64,000 nucleotides of DNA from an uncultured Acetatifactor sp. (GCA_944383825.1 CALWRA010000006.1:1-64000), one strand, 5' to 3'; positions 36,509-46,448 are shown, counted from the first letter of the stretch. Made by a program: numbers and translations. The notes: generated by a model from the sequence alone, not told the origin.

Positions 36509-36540
36509 AAGAGTGGACGCGCGCCACTCTTTCTTCTTTG
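36509..36540 (+). terminator. Leader terminator/attenuator before rimP
   Basis: AAGAGTGG (36509-36516) pairs with CCACTCTT (36524-36531), followed by CTTCTTTG. It lies inside the leader of the operon, before rimP, so it may attenuate transcription. The operon encodes NusA, itself a termination factor, which suggests feedback. Confidence 0.6.
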
Positions 36541-36565
36541 TGCAGAATGAAAAAGGAGGAGGCAG

Positions 36566-37030
36566 ATGTCCCGAAGGGAAACCTATGAGGCCAGAACGGA
36601 GGAGCTGTTAAAGCCCATCGCACAGGCAAACGAAGTGGAAATCTATGATGTGGAATATGTGAAAGAGGGCGGCGATTATTATCTGCGGGCCTATATTGAT
36701 AAAGAAGGCGGAGTGAATATCCTTGACTGCGAGAATGTCAGCCGCGCGCTGTCGGAAGCGCTGGATCAGGAGGACTTTATTCCCGACGCTTATATTTTGG
36801 AGGTCAGCAGCCCGGGTCTTGGCAGGACTCTTAAAAAGGATAAGCACCTGAAAAAGAGCCTGGGCCGGGAAGTGGAAATCAAGCTTTTTAAACCTGTTGA
36901 CAAATGCAAGGAATTTGCAGGGGTGCTGGAAGGTTTTGACCAGGAGCATATTACCATACTTGAGGGGGACTCTTTGAGAACCTTTGCCCGATCAGATATA
37001 GCATTGATACGTCTTGCTCTTGATTTTTAA
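36566..37030 (+). CDS. rimP: Ribosome maturation factor RimP
   Basis: A 154-residue RimP, needed for 30S subunit maturation. The N-terminal alpha/beta domain (EIYDVEYVKEGGDYYLRAYIDKEGG) is followed by VSRALSEALDQED and YILEVSSPGLGRTLKK, then a small SH3-like domain. It is the first gene of the operon, directly before nusA. Confidence 0.96.
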   Translation: MSRRETYEARTEELLKPIAQANEVEIYDVEYVKEGGDYYLRAYIDKEGGVNILDCENVSRALSEALDQEDFIPDAYILEVSSPGLGRTLKKDKHLKKSLGREVEIKLFKPVDKCKEFAGVLEGFDQEHITILEGDSLRTFARSDIALIRLALDF

Positions 37031-37082
37031 AGCAGAAACGCTCACGAACGGACGATGGCGGTAAGCCGGAATGGAGGAAATG

Positions 37083-38336
37083 ATGAATAAGGAATTGATG
37101 GAAGCACTGGATATTTTGGAAAAGGAGAAAGAAATCAGCAAGGATACGCTGTTTGATGCAATTGAGAATTCTCTTATGACAGCCTGCAAAAACCATTTTG
37201 GAAAGGCGGACAATATAAAGGTGGAAATCAACCGCGACACCTGTGACTTTCTGGTATATGCGGAAAAGGAGGTAGTCCCTGAAAAAGAGGATGTGATTGA
37301 CAGCTGCCTTCAGATTTGTCTGGAGGACGCCAGTCAGATTTCCCAGAAGGCACAGGTGGGAGACGTTCTGAATGTGGAAATACAGTCCAAGGAATTTGGC
37401 CGTATCGCCACTCAGAATGCCAAGAATGTGATTCTCCAGAAGATCCGTGAGGAAGAACGAAGCGTGATCTACAACCAATATTATGAGAAGGAAAAGGATA
37501 TTGTAACCGGTGTAGTGCAGCGTTATATCGGAAGGAATATCAGCATTAATTTGGGAAAGGCGGACGCCATGCTCAATGAAAGCGAGCAGGTGAAGGGAGA
37601 GGTGTTTAAGCCCACCGAGCGAATTAAGGTATATATTCTGGAAGTGAAAAACACTCCCAAGGGTCCCCGCATCAATGTAAGCCGTACTCATCCGGAGCTG
37701 GTAAAAAGGCTGTTTGAATCTGAGGTGACGGAGATTAAGGATGGCACGGTGGAGATCAAGAGCATTGCAAGAGAGGCAGGCAGCAGAACTAAGATTGCCG
37801 TCTGGAGCAACAACCCTAATGTAGATCCGGTGGGAGCCTGCGTCGGAATGAACGGAGCCAGAGTCAACGCGATTGTGGAAGAGCTGAGGGGAGAAAAAAT
37901 TGATATCGTAAATTGGGATGAGAATCCCGGCAATCTGATTCAGAATGCGCTTTCCCCGGCGAAGATTGTAGCGGTTTTTGCGGACCCGGATGAAAAGACG
38001 GCGAAGGTGGTGGTTCCGGATTATCAGCTTTCTCTGGCAATCGGAAAGGAAGGACAAAACGCAAGGCTTGCTGCAAGGCTCACAGGATATAAGATAGATA
38101 TTAAGTCGGAAACTCAGGCAAAGGATGCTCCGGGCTTCCGCTATGAGGATTATGTGGACGATTACGAAGAAGAGGATTATGAGGATGCCTCCTATGAAGA
38201 TGAATCTTATGGGGAAAGGGCTTATGAAGAGGAGTCTTATGGTCAGGAATCTTATGAGGAAGAGCCTTACCTGGAGGATGGAAGTCCGCAGGAGGATTAC
38301 GAAAGCGGCAGTGACGAAGGGTTTGACGAGGAGTAG
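37083..38336 (+). CDS. nusA: Transcription factor NusA with acidic tail
   Basis: A 417-residue NusA: N-terminal RNA-polymerase-binding domain (1-125), S1 domain (about 130-200), and two KH domains (GACVGMNGARV and AIGKEGQNARLAARLTGYKIDI). The ATG at 37083 is 5 nt from GGAGG; the frame's first ATG (37071) overlaps that site and is rejected. Residues 353-417 are an unusual tail of glutamate, aspartate and tyrosine repeats (YEEE, YEDE type), replacing the AR domains of enterobacterial NusA. Acidic tails occur in Firmicute NusA but this one is long. Confidence 0.96.
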   Translation: MNKELMEALDILEKEKEISKDTLFDAIENSLMTACKNHFGKADNIKVEINRDTCDFLVYAEKEVVPEKEDVIDSCLQICLEDASQISQKAQVGDVLNVEIQSKEFGRIATQNAKNVILQKIREEERSVIYNQYYEKEKDIVTGVVQRYIGRNISINLGKADAMLNESEQVKGEVFKPTERIKVYILEVKNTPKGPRINVSRTHPELVKRLFESEVTEIKDGTVEIKSIAREAGSRTKIAVWSNNPNVDPVGACVGMNGARVNAIVEELRGEKIDIVNWDENPGNLIQNALSPAKIVAVFADPDEKTAKVVVPDYQLSLAIGKEGQNARLAARLTGYKIDIKSETQAKDAPGFRYEDYVDDYEEEDYEDASYEDESYGERAYEEESYGQESYEEEPYLEDGSPQEDYESGSDEGFDEE

Positions 38337-38344
38337 GATTTTCT

Positions 38345-38617
38345 ATGGCAAAAAAGATTCCTTTGAGGCAGTGTGTGGGATGCGGTGAAATGAAGGGCAA
38401 AAAGGATATGATGAGGGTGCTGAAAACGGCCGAAGATCAGATTTGTCTGGATACTACAGGCAAAAAGAACGGCCGGGGCGCATATCTTTGTAAGAGCGGC
38501 GAATGCCTTCGGCTTGCCCGGAAAAATAAAGGTTTGGAACGCTCCTTTAAGATGAATATCCCCGGCGAGGTATATGATCTTTTGGAAAAGGAGTTTGAAG
38601 ATTTTGAAGCAGAATAA
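38345..38617 (+). CDS. rnpM: YlxR/RnpM family protein
   Basis: A 90-residue member of the YlxR family, reported to bind and modulate RNase P. The start IPLRQCVGCGEMKGKKDMMRV and the GRGAYLCKSGEC segment are typical. It lies between nusA and ylxQ, the standard position. Confidence 0.93.
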   Translation: MAKKIPLRQCVGCGEMKGKKDMMRVLKTAEDQICLDTTGKKNGRGAYLCKSGECLRLARKNKGLERSFKMNIPGEVYDLLEKEFEDFEAE

Positions 38618-38909
38618 AGTTATGTCTCTGTTGGGGCTTGCTATGAGAGGGCACAATCTGGTCAGCGGTGAGTTTCAGACGCTACAGTCAGTAAAGAATG
38701 GTTCAGCCATGCTGGTAATTATTGCGCAGGACGCATCAGCGAATACCAAGAAATTATTTACTGATAAATGTTCTTTTTATGAAGTTCCGGTATACGAATA
38801 CGGTACGAAAGAAGCTTTGGGCCGGGCTATTGGAAAGGATATAAGGTCTTCTCTGGGCGTATGCGACGCCGGATTGGCGGATGCGGTCATCAAACAGTTG
38901 GAAAGGTAG
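38604..38909 (+). CDS. ylxQ: YlxQ, L7Ae-family RNA-binding protein
   Basis: A 101-residue L7Ae/L30e-fold protein: [18 protein letters not shown], then [11 protein letters not shown]. The start is probably TTG at 38604, which gives the family-typical beginning [13 protein letters not shown] and has AAAAGGAG about 10 nt upstream. It overlaps the end of ylxR by 14 nt. RNA-kink-turn binding is the expected activity. Confidence 0.88.
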   Translation: MKQNKVMSLLGLAMRGHNLVSGEFQTLQSVKNGSAMLVIIAQDASANTKKLFTDKCSFYEVPVYEYGTKEALGRAIGKDIRSSLGVCDAGLADAVIKQLER

Positions 38910-38943
38910 TAGTTTGCCAAAGACGGCAGAAATGGAGGAAAGC

Positions 38944-41943
38944 ATGGCGAAGATAAAGGTACATGAACTCGCGAAGGAATTAGATAAACAAAGCAAGGAT
39001 ATTCTGAGCTTTTTACAGGAAAGGGGAATTGAGGCAAAGGCCCCTCAAAGCTCCGTTGAGGAGGATGTGGCGCAAATGGTGAGAAATGCGTTTGATAAAA
39101 CGTCTGCCTCTTCTGCAGAGACTCCAAAGGAGCAGAGCGTTAAGGCACAGGAGACGAAAGCAGAGGAAGGCGCAGGGAGAAAATCCGAAAGCTCTGCGCC
39201 CGCAAAAACGCAGAATCAGGCGGTTCCCTCCAGGACAGAGGAGAAAAAGCGGGATGTTGCTCCTGGGGGAGAGGCTCCAAAAAAGAAAAAGAAAATTATT
39301 TTTGTCAGTAACCCTCAAAATTCAAAGATGCCGGGACAAAAACAGGGAGGACAGCAGTCCCGTTTCGGCGGGCAGCCCTCCAAAGCTTCCGGGGGGACAC
39401 AGGGAGGCCGAAGCAATAGACCTCAGCCCCAGGCTCCCGTTCGCCCCATTAAGCCGTTGACTCCGCCTTCGCCAACTCCCAGCGTGCAGATGGTGCCGAG
39501 CAATAAAAATCAGCCTTCCAGACCGCGCCCTGAGAGGTCTCAGAGTGGGGAGAAAGGGAATGAGCAGATCAAAGCCGGCACGCAGCCTTCCCAGACTATC
39601 AGGACTGACAGACCGGTAAGAGAAGCCCATGGACAGGATGGCCGCAGGGAGGAAAACCGGAGTCAGGAGAACCGCAGAGAGGAAAACAGAGGGCAGGAAA
39701 ACCGCAGCCGTGACAACAGAAGCCAGAGCGGACGCATACAGGGACAGGATGCCCGTCAGCAGAATCAGACAGGCAGAGGAGGCGCAGGCAATGGCAGATA
39801 TCAGGGTGAGAGACAGGGCGGTTTCCAGAGGCCTGGGAGACAGGGCGCAGAAGGCGCTCAGAGCGGCCAGAATGATCGCCGGGGGACTGGAGGCGGTCAG
39901 GGCGGTAGCCGGGGCTTTCACAATTCTAACCGCGATAACAGAGGAATGCACGCACCGGGAGCCGGTGGGCAGACAGGTGGATCCAGAGATAACAGAGGGA
40001 GCAAGAGCTTTGCTCCAGAGGCTCCGGCAAAGGATATGGAGAAGAAGCGGGAAGAAGAAAAGAGACGCTTCAGCCAGGAACGTGACAAGCGTTCCAAAAA
40101 GGATCATATCTATGAAGAGGATGTTTTAAAGAATAAGCCCGGAAGATTTATCAAACCGGAGAAGAAAAAGGAAGAGACGGCACAGGAAACCATAAAGGTG
40201 ATTACGCTTCCTGAGTCTATAACCATTAAGGAGCTTGCGGAAAAAATGAAGCTGCAGCCTTCCGTAATTGTGAAAAAGCTGTTCCTGGAAGGAAAGATTG
40301 TCACCGTAAACCAGGAGATTTCCTATGAGGATGCGGAAAATATCGCTATGGAATACGATATTTTGTGCGAAAAGGAAGTAAAGGTGGACGTGATTGAAGA
40401 GCTTCTGCGGGAAGAGGAGGAGGATCAGGCTGATCTGACGGAAAGACCTCCTGTAATCTGCGTTATGGGTCATGTAGACCATGGAAAGACCTCTTTGCTT
40501 GACGCAATCCGAAAGACGAATGTGACGGATAAGGAGGCGGGCGGTATTACGCAGCACATAGGTGCGTATACTGTAAATGTCGGCGACAGAAAGATTACCT
40601 TCCTGGATACTCCCGGACATGAGGCTTTTACCGCAATGCGTATGCGGGGAGCCAACGCCACGGATATTGCCATTCTGGTGGTCGCTGCAGATGACGGCGT
40701 TATGCCTCAGACTGTGGAAGCAATCAGTCATGCCAAGGCTGCCGGCATCGAAATTATTGTAGCCGTGAATAAAACTGATAAGCCCTCAGCCAATATTGAC
40801 CGGGTAAAGCAGGAGTTGGCAGAGTATGAGCTAATTCCTGAGGATTGGGGCGGCAGTACGGTATTCGCGCCTGTTTCCGCCAAGACCGGGGAGGGGATAG
40901 AACAGCTTCTGGAAATGATTCTGCTGACCGCAGACATTCTGGAGCTGAAGGCGAATCCCAACAGACGGGCCAGAGGTCTGGTCATCGAGGCGGAGCTGGA
41001 TAAGGGTCGGGGCCCTGTAGCCACTGTATTGGTGCAAAAGGGAACCCTCCGTGTAGGCGATTTTGTATCTGCAGGAGCAAGCCACGGCAAAGTGAGAGCC
41101 ATGGTGGATGACAAAGGAAAGAGAGTAAAGGAGGCGGGACCCTCCACGCCTGTGGAGATTCTGGGACTTTCCGATGTTCCCAGCGCAGGAGAGGTATTTC
41201 TTGCGCATGAAAGCGATAAGACCGCCAGATCCTATGCAGAGACCTACCTCGCCCAGAACAAGGAAAAAATGCTGGAGGAAACCAAGGGCAGGATGTCTCT
41301 CGACGATTTGTTTTCCCAGATACAGGAAGGCAATTTAAAGGAACTGAACCTGATTGTAAAGGCCGATGTACAGGGCAGCGTGGAAGCCGTGAAGCAGTCC
41401 CTGCTTAAGCTGTCCAATGAGGAAGTGGTTGTAAAATGTATCCACGGAGGCGTGGGCGCCATCAATGAATCCGATGTGACGCTGGCCAGCGCTTCCAACG
41501 CCATTATTATCGGATTTAATGTGCGGCCTGACGCCACGGCAAAGGCTACTGCGGAAAGAGAAGGCGTGGATATACGGCTGTACAGAGTGATTTATCAGGC
41601 CATCGAGGATGTGGAAGCTGCAATGAAGGGTATGCTGGATCCTGTCTTTGAGGAAAAGGTCATCGGTCATGCCGAAGTGCGTCAGATTTTCAAGGCTTCG
41701 GCCATTGGAAACATTGCGGGCTCTTATGTTCTTGATGGAGTGTTCCAAAGGGGCTGCAAGATACGAATAACCAGGGAGGGCAGCCAGATTTATGAAGGAG
41801 AGCTGGCGTCTCTCAAGAGATTTAAGGATGATGTAAAGGAAGTAAAGGCAGGCTTTGAATGCGGTCTTGTGTTCGAGGGCTTTGATCAGATGCGGGAGCT
41901 TGACATAGTGGAGGCTTATATTATGGTTGAAGTGCCGCGATGA
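38944..41943 (+). CDS. infB: Translation initiation factor IF-2 with long disordered linker
   Basis: A 999-residue IF-2. The start has the IF2_N domain ([19 protein letters not shown]). Residues about 55-400 form a disordered linker very rich in R, Q, N, G and E, with many ENR, DNR and RGG-like steps. A second IF2_N repeat precedes the G domain: G1 is GHVDHGKT near 510, then G3 DTPGHEAF and G4 NKTD. Domains II, III and the C2 fMet-tRNA-binding domain follow. The start at 38944 follows GGAGGAAAGC. It delivers initiator tRNA to the 30S subunit. Confidence 0.97.
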   Translation: MAKIKVHELAKELDKQSKDILSFLQERGIEAKAPQSSVEEDVAQMVRNAFDKTSASSAETPKEQSVKAQETKAEEGAGRKSESSAPAKTQNQAVPSRTEEKKRDVAPGGEAPKKKKKIIFVSNPQNSKMPGQKQGGQQSRFGGQPSKASGGTQGGRSNRPQPQAPVRPIKPLTPPSPTPSVQMVPSNKNQPSRPRPERSQSGEKGNEQIKAGTQPSQTIRTDRPVREAHGQDGRREENRSQENRREENRGQENRSRDNRSQSGRIQGQDARQQNQTGRGGAGNGRYQGERQGGFQRPGRQGAEGAQSGQNDRRGTGGGQGGSRGFHNSNRDNRGMHAPGAGGQTGGSRDNRGSKSFAPEAPAKDMEKKREEEKRRFSQERDKRSKKDHIYEEDVLKNKPGRFIKPEKKKEETAQETIKVITLPESITIKELAEKMKLQPSVIVKKLFLEGKIVTVNQEISYEDAENIAMEYDILCEKEVKVDVIEELLREEEEDQADLTERPPVICVMGHVDHGKTSLLDAIRKTNVTDKEAGGITQHIGAYTVNVGDRKITFLDTPGHEAFTAMRMRGANATDIAILVVAADDGVMPQTVEAISHAKAAGIEIIVAVNKTDKPSANIDRVKQELAEYELIPEDWGGSTVFAPVSAKTGEGIEQLLEMILLTADILELKANPNRRARGLVIEAELDKGRGPVATVLVQKGTLRVGDFVSAGASHGKVRAMVDDKGKRVKEAGPSTPVEILGLSDVPSAGEVFLAHESDKTARSYAETYLAQNKEKMLEETKGRMSLDDLFSQIQEGNLKELNLIVKADVQGSVEAVKQSLLKLSNEEVVVKCIHGGVGAINESDVTLASASNAIIIGFNVRPDATAKATAEREGVDIRLYRVIYQAIEDVEAAMKGMLDPVFEEKVIGHAEVRQIFKASAIGNIAGSYVLDGVFQRGCKIRITREGSQIYEGELASLKRFKDDVKEVKAGFECGLVFEGFDQMRELDIVEAYIMVEVPR

Positions 41944-42020
41944 GAAAAGTTTCGGGCGGGTGAAATATCCCGCCCTGCGTTGCACGCCGCAGGATTCAAA
42001 GCAGATAGGAATGATGTGAA

Positions 42021-42422
42021 ATGAGAAAGAATAGTGTGAAAAATATACGTGTAAATGGAGAGGTGCAGAGAGTCTTGGCGGAGATTATCAGGGGGGAGAT
42101 TAAGGATCCCAGGATCAGTCCATGGACAAGCGTAGTTTCCGTGGAGGTGGCTCCAGATCTGAAAAGCTGCAAGGCGTGGATCAGCGTTCTGGGCGGGGAA
42201 GAGACAAGGGAGGCCACGCTCCAGGGCCTTCGGAGCGCCGAGGGATTTATCAAAAGAAAGCTGGCGCAGATCGTAAACCTGCGAAATACCCCTGATATTA
42301 CCTTTGTTATGGATCAGTCCATCGAGTACGGTGTGAATATGTCCCATAAAATCGATGAGGTAATTGCTCGGGAAGAGCAGGAAAAACAGGAAGAGAAGGA
42401 AGAGCGTGGAGGGCAGGAGTAG
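42021..42422 (+). CDS. rbfA: Ribosome-binding factor RbfA
   Basis: A 133-residue RbfA (KH-type fold): IRVNGEVQRVLAEIIRGEIKDPR near the start and VEVAPDLKSCKAWISVLG. It helps 16S rRNA maturation at the 5' end. A charged glutamate-rich tail closes the protein. The next gene follows within 3 nt. Confidence 0.95.
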   Translation: MRKNSVKNIRVNGEVQRVLAEIIRGEIKDPRISPWTSVVSVEVAPDLKSCKAWISVLGGEETREATLQGLRSAEGFIKRKLAQIVNLRNTPDITFVMDQSIEYGVNMSHKIDEVIAREEQEKQEEKEERGGQE

Positions 42423-42425
42423 CGG

Positions 42426-43391
42426 ATGAATGCAATAAATGTATTGGAAGAATGCAGAAATGCAGCGAGAATTGGCATTGGCGGGCATATCCGCCCGGAT
42501 GGGGACTGTGTGGGATCCTGTCTGGCGCTTTATCAGTACCTTGTCAAATGCTTTCCGGAAATTACGGTAAAGGTTTTTCTGGAAAAACCGGCGGATATTT
42601 TCAGAAGTATTAAGGGCTTTGAGGAAATTCACAGCATTTTCGGAGAGGAAGAAGCATTTGACGTCTTCTTTGCACTGGACTGCGGGGCGGAACGGCTGGG
42701 AGGCTCTGAAAAATATTTTTGGAAAGCAGAAAAGAAGATTAATATTGATCATCATGTGAGCAACGGCGGCAGTGGAGATGTGAATGTGATTGAACCAGGG
42801 ATGGGCTCTACCTGTGAAGTGCTGTATGATCTTCTGGAAAAAGAATGGATTGACAGAGAAATTGCAATGGCTCTTTACATTGGAATGATTCATGACACCG
42901 GCGTTTTTCAGTATTCCAACACTACCCCGGAAACGCTGAAAAAGGCGTCGGAGCTGATCTCCTATGGGTTTGACTTCTCCAGACTGATCCAGGAAACCTT
43001 CTATCAGAAAACCTACATACAGGCTCAGGTGATGGGCCGGGCGCTTATGGAAAGCATCCGCTTTTTGGATGGAAGGTGTATTGTCAGCGCCATGGATAAA
43101 AAAATCATGGAATTTTATGATGTGGAGCCTAAGGATCTGGATGGAATTGTGAGCCAGCTGAGAAATATTAAGGGAGTCAGCTGCGCTATTTTTATGTATC
43201 AGACAGGAGTGCTGGAATATAAAGTCAGTCTGCGCACGGATGAAAAGGTGAATGCGGCCAGGGTGGCGGCCTTTTTCGGCGGCGGCGGCCATGTGAGGGC
43301 AGCAGGCTGTACGATGCGGGGAACCTTCCATGACTGTGTTAATAACCTTTCCCTGCATATTGAGAAGCAGCTGAACGGAGAAGAGGCCTGA
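42426..43391 (+). CDS. nrnA: DHH-family phosphoesterase (NrnA type)
   Basis: A 321-residue DHH/DHHA1 phosphoesterase. The DHH domain shows GHIRPDGDCVGS, DCGAERLG and the DHH motif IDHHVSNGG. The DHHA1 domain has GGGGHVRAAG near the end. NrnA-type enzymes degrade nanoRNAs and pAp. Its place between rbfA and truB is the common Firmicute order. Confidence 0.93.
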   Translation: MNAINVLEECRNAARIGIGGHIRPDGDCVGSCLALYQYLVKCFPEITVKVFLEKPADIFRSIKGFEEIHSIFGEEEAFDVFFALDCGAERLGGSEKYFWKAEKKINIDHHVSNGGSGDVNVIEPGMGSTCEVLYDLLEKEWIDREIAMALYIGMIHDTGVFQYSNTTPETLKKASELISYGFDFSRLIQETFYQKTYIQAQVMGRALMESIRFLDGRCIVSAMDKKIMEFYDVEPKDLDGIVSQLRNIKGVSCAIFMYQTGVLEYKVSLRTDEKVNAARVAAFFGGGGHVRAAGCTMRGTFHDCVNNLSLHIEKQLNGEEA

Positions 43392-43392
43392 G

Positions 43393-44289
43393 ATGTGGAG
43401 CGGCATAATTGTGGTTAATAAGGAGGCGGGATACACATCCCATGATGTTGTGGCCAGAATGCGGGGAATTTTCGGACAAAAAAAGATCGGACATACAGGA
43501 ACGCTGGATCCTGACGCAACGGGAGTGCTGCCCGTATGTCTGGGCACTGCCACACGGCTGTGCGACATGCTGACAAATAAGGATAAGGAGTATGTGGCGG
43601 GGCTTTTGCTGGGCCTTACCACAGATACTCAGGATATGACGGGGAGAGAGCTTTCCCGGAGTGAGGCCATAGTCAGTGAAGAAGAGCTGGTAAAGGCCGT
43701 ATTTGAATTTCAGGGGGAATATCGTCAGATTCCTCCCATGTATTCCGCCCTGAAGGTAAATGGCAAAAAACTTTACGAGCTTGCCAGAGAGGGCAGGGAA
43801 GTGGAGAGAAAGGCCAGAACCGTCTGGATACGGGAGATAGAAATTCTGGAGTGCCGGCCCCCGGAGGCAGTTCTGCGCGTTGTATGCTCCAAAGGCACCT
43901 ATATCAGAACCCTGTGCGCCGACATAGGGGATAGACTGGGCTGCGGAGGGGTGATGAAAAGCCTGAAAAGAATCAGATCAGGAGACTTTAGTCTGGATAG
44001 CGCTTTTACGCTCTCCAGGTTGGAAGAGCTGCGGGATCAGGGACGTTTGGAAGAGGCTCTGATCCCGGTGGACTCTGTATTCCTCTCTGAACCCGCACTG
44101 CATACCGAGTCAGAGGGGACAAGGCTTTTGGAAAACGGTAATGCTCTGAAGCCGTCCCAGACCAAAGAAAAGAAGATTTACGAGTCGGGACGCTGGGTGA
44201 GGATGTATCGGGAAAATGGAAGCTTTGCAGGTATTTACACTTATGATAAAGAACGAAGACGGTACAGACCTGTAAAGATGTTTTTGTAA
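43393..44289 (+). CDS. truB: tRNA pseudouridine-55 synthase TruB
   Basis: A 298-residue TruB. The catalytic aspartate is D39 in HTGTLDPDATG. The PUA-like end (VRMYRENGSFAGIYTY) follows. It makes the T-loop pseudouridine. GAGG precedes the ATG. Confidence 0.96.
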   Translation: MWSGIIVVNKEAGYTSHDVVARMRGIFGQKKIGHTGTLDPDATGVLPVCLGTATRLCDMLTNKDKEYVAGLLLGLTTDTQDMTGRELSRSEAIVSEEELVKAVFEFQGEYRQIPPMYSALKVNGKKLYELAREGREVERKARTVWIREIEILECRPPEAVLRVVCSKGTYIRTLCADIGDRLGCGGVMKSLKRIRSGDFSLDSAFTLSRLEELRDQGRLEEALIPVDSVFLSEPALHTESEGTRLLENGNALKPSQTKEKKIYESGRWVRMYRENGSFAGIYTYDKERRRYRPVKMFL

Positions 44290-44323
44290 TTTGCAGAGTG
44301 CAGCGGAAAGAGTGGTAATACAG

Positions 44324-45277
44324 TTGGAAATCATAACAGGTACAACAGATTTTTATCTGGAAAAGGAAACGGCCGTGGCAATCGGTAAATTTGATGGAGT
44401 TCATGTGGGACACAGAAGACTTCTGGAGGAGATCATTGAGCGAAAAAAGAGCGGGCTGAAAGCCTGTGTGTTTACATTTGAACCGGCTCCTGTGGTGTTG
44501 TTTGGCTTCAGCGATGGCAGAGAGCTTACTGTGAAAGAGGAAAAAAGAACACTTTTTGAACGTATGGGTGTGGATATTCTGGTGGAATTTCCTTTAAATG
44601 CTCGTACGTCGGCTATTTCTCCCGATCTTTTTGTGACGGATGTTCTGGCGAAACGGCTGAACGCCAGATTTGTGGCGGCGGGAAAAGATCTTTCTTTCGG
44701 AGCGGGCGGAGCGGGGGATACGACTCTTTTGCTGTCCTACAGCCAGGAGTTGGGTTACCGGGTAAAGACAATTGACAAAATCTGTTACCAGGGGCGGGAG
44801 GTCAGCTCCACTTATATCAGAAGCCTGGTGGAGGACGGAAATATGGAGATGGCGGGACAACTTTTGGGTATGCCCTACGTGATTATGGGAACCGTGACTC
44901 ATGGCAACCGCATAGGAAGAACTTTGGGATTTCCTACAGTGAACCTGCTGCCTGAGGAAAAGAAGCTGCTGCCTCCAAACGGGGTGTACTATTCCCAGGT
45001 GCGCTATGGAGAAAAAAAGTACCGGGCTATTAGCAATGTGGGATTTAAGCCCACTGTGGCAAGGGAGCGCATTTTGGGCGTGGAATCCTATTTGTATGAT
45101 TTTGATGAAGAAATATATGAAAAAAATATAGAGGTCTATCTGCAACATTTTTGCCGCCGGGAGAAGCAGTTTGACAGTCTTGAGGCGCTTAAGCGGCAGC
45201 TTCAGGAGGACATCGCCGCGGGACGCAGGTTCCAGCCTGCGAATGAGGGTTCTTTGGAAAGTTCAGGAAAAGGTTGA
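44324..45277 (+). CDS. ribF: Bifunctional riboflavin kinase/FAD synthetase RibF
   Basis: RibF of about 317 residues: an N-terminal FMN adenylyltransferase domain (AIGKFDGVHVGHRRLL) and a C-terminal riboflavin kinase domain (GNRIGRTLGFPTVNL, then a GVYYSQV strand). It converts riboflavin to FMN and FAD. The start is uncertain: the frame opens at TTG 44291, but TTG 44324 gives the family-typical beginning EIITGTTDF. Neither has a strong ribosome site. Confidence 0.93.
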   Translation: MEIITGTTDFYLEKETAVAIGKFDGVHVGHRRLLEEIIERKKSGLKACVFTFEPAPVVLFGFSDGRELTVKEEKRTLFERMGVDILVEFPLNARTSAISPDLFVTDVLAKRLNARFVAAGKDLSFGAGGAGDTTLLLSYSQELGYRVKTIDKICYQGREVSSTYIRSLVEDGNMEMAGQLLGMPYVIMGTVTHGNRIGRTLGFPTVNLLPEEKKLLPPNGVYYSQVRYGEKKYRAISNVGFKPTVARERILGVESYLYDFDEEIYEKNIEVYLQHFCRREKQFDSLEALKRQLQEDIAAGRRFQPANEGSLESSGKG

Positions 45278-45302
45278 CAGGGCATATAAAGGATTGTATA
45301 AT
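45274..45302 (+). promoter_or_regulatory. Promoter of the NlpC/P60 gene
   Basis: TTGACA (45274-45279, overlapping the ribF stop), 17 bp, TATAAT (45297-45302): a consensus sigma-A promoter. Confidence 0.9.
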
Positions 45303-45403
45303 CTGAGATGTAGCGTAATAATTTTGTAACAAAGTTGTAATACTAACCAGGACAAAAGTACGAGCGCTTAAAAGAGCGCCTACATACTCAGAGAGGTACT
45401 CAA
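45303..45403 (+). promoter_or_regulatory. Structured leader with WalR-type box
   Basis: TGTAAC-N5-TGTAAT (45325-45341) matches the WalR box TGTWAH-N5-TGTWAH, known from promoters of cell-wall hydrolases. The leader can fold: CTGAG and TGTAG near 45303-45312 pair with CTACA and CTCAG near 45378-45390, and GCGCT/AGCGC (about 45363-45377) form an inner hairpin. The box lies after the promoter, a place that would favour repression. Confidence 0.6.
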
Positions 45404-46447
45404 ATGAATCAAAATAAAAAAGTTTCCAGAAGGATTATGATTGTCTCCGCGGGCCTTGTATTTTCCATGGCGATTACTCCCATTCAGGCATCTGCGGCAG
45501 TAAGCGCTGATGTGCTGCAGACTGCAGGAGTTGCTTCCATATTGGAGGCAAGCTTGTCTGCGGAAGAATATCTGGCCATTGCGCAGCAGGCTCAGGGAGC
45601 TCTTTGGGGATACACAAATTTGGGCATAGCAAATGTGGAAAGCGGTAATCTGAATGTCAGGGAGCAGCCTTCAACAGACAGCAAGCTTGTTGGAAAGCTG
45701 CCGAAAAATGCCGCCTGCGAGATTATTACCGCGGAAAACGGCTGGGCTCACATTAAGTCAGGTGAAGTGGAAGGGTATGTGAATGTAGAATTCCTTCTGA
45801 CTGGGCCCGAAGCGAAGCTGACGGCGGACAATCTGGTCAGAACAGTGGCGACTTCCAATGCGGATGCACTGAATATCCGAGCCCAGGCTACGCTGGACAG
45901 CGAGGTGGTTACCCAAATATCCAAGGGAGTAGAGCTGGAATTTCTGGAAGATCAGGGAGAATGGATCAAGGTATCCATTGACGGAGAGGAAGCCTTTATT
46001 TCCTCTGAGTATGTAGTTGTGGAAGAAAAGCTGGACACTGCCATCACGATGACTGAACTTTTATACGGACAGGGAGTATCCGATGTTCGGGTGGATCTTG
46101 TGGAATACGCAAAGCAGTTTTTGGGAAATCCCTACGTCTGGGGAGGTACCAGTCTGACCAACGGCGCAGACTGCTCGGGTTTTGTATTAAGTGTATTTAA
46201 GAAATACGGAATTACTTTGAGTCATTCCTCAAGGGCGCAGGCCAATGAGGGCACGAAGATCAGCACTTCCGAGCTGAAGCCCGGTGATCTTGTGTTTTAC
46301 GGGAACGGTAGCGGCACCATTAACCATGTGGCAATTTATATCGGCGGCGGACAGGTTATTCATGCCAGCAGTCCTAAGACTGGAATAAAGATCAGCAGTT
46401 ACAATTACAGGACTCCTGTAAAGGCCGTAAGAGTAATCAATGATTGA
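45404..46447 (+). CDS. Secreted NlpC/P60 peptidoglycan hydrolase with SH3 domains
   Basis: A 347-residue secreted protein. A signal peptide covers about residues 1-32 (cleavage near ASA). Two bacterial SH3 domains follow (about 75-133 and 147-207). The NlpC/P60 endopeptidase domain has C257 (NGADCSGF), H308 (TINHVAIY) and H320 (VIHASSP) as the catalytic triad. It cuts peptide bonds in peptidoglycan. A WalR-type box in its leader supports a role in cell-wall homeostasis. The gene is a single unit between a strong promoter and terminator. Confidence 0.95.
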   Translation: MNQNKKVSRRIMIVSAGLVFSMAITPIQASAAVSADVLQTAGVASILEASLSAEEYLAIAQQAQGALWGYTNLGIANVESGNLNVREQPSTDSKLVGKLPKNAACEIITAENGWAHIKSGEVEGYVNVEFLLTGPEAKLTADNLVRTVATSNADALNIRAQATLDSEVVTQISKGVELEFLEDQGEWIKVSIDGEEAFISSEYVVVEEKLDTAITMTELLYGQGVSDVRVDLVEYAKQFLGNPYVWGGTSLTNGADCSGFVLSVFKKYGITLSHSSRAQANEGTKISTSELKPGDLVFYGNGSGTINHVAIYIGGGQVIHASSPKTGIKISSYNYRTPVKAVRVIND

Positions 46448-46448
46448 T

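Noticed and set aside
41916-43622. A 568-codon minus-strand open frame opposite rbfA, nrnA and truB
   Set aside because: It is the antisense shadow of three well-supported genes.
45303-45403. c-di-AMP (ydaO-type) riboswitch before the NlpC/P60 gene
   Set aside because: Such riboswitches control cell-wall hydrolases, but the leader lacks their conserved segments and is too short.
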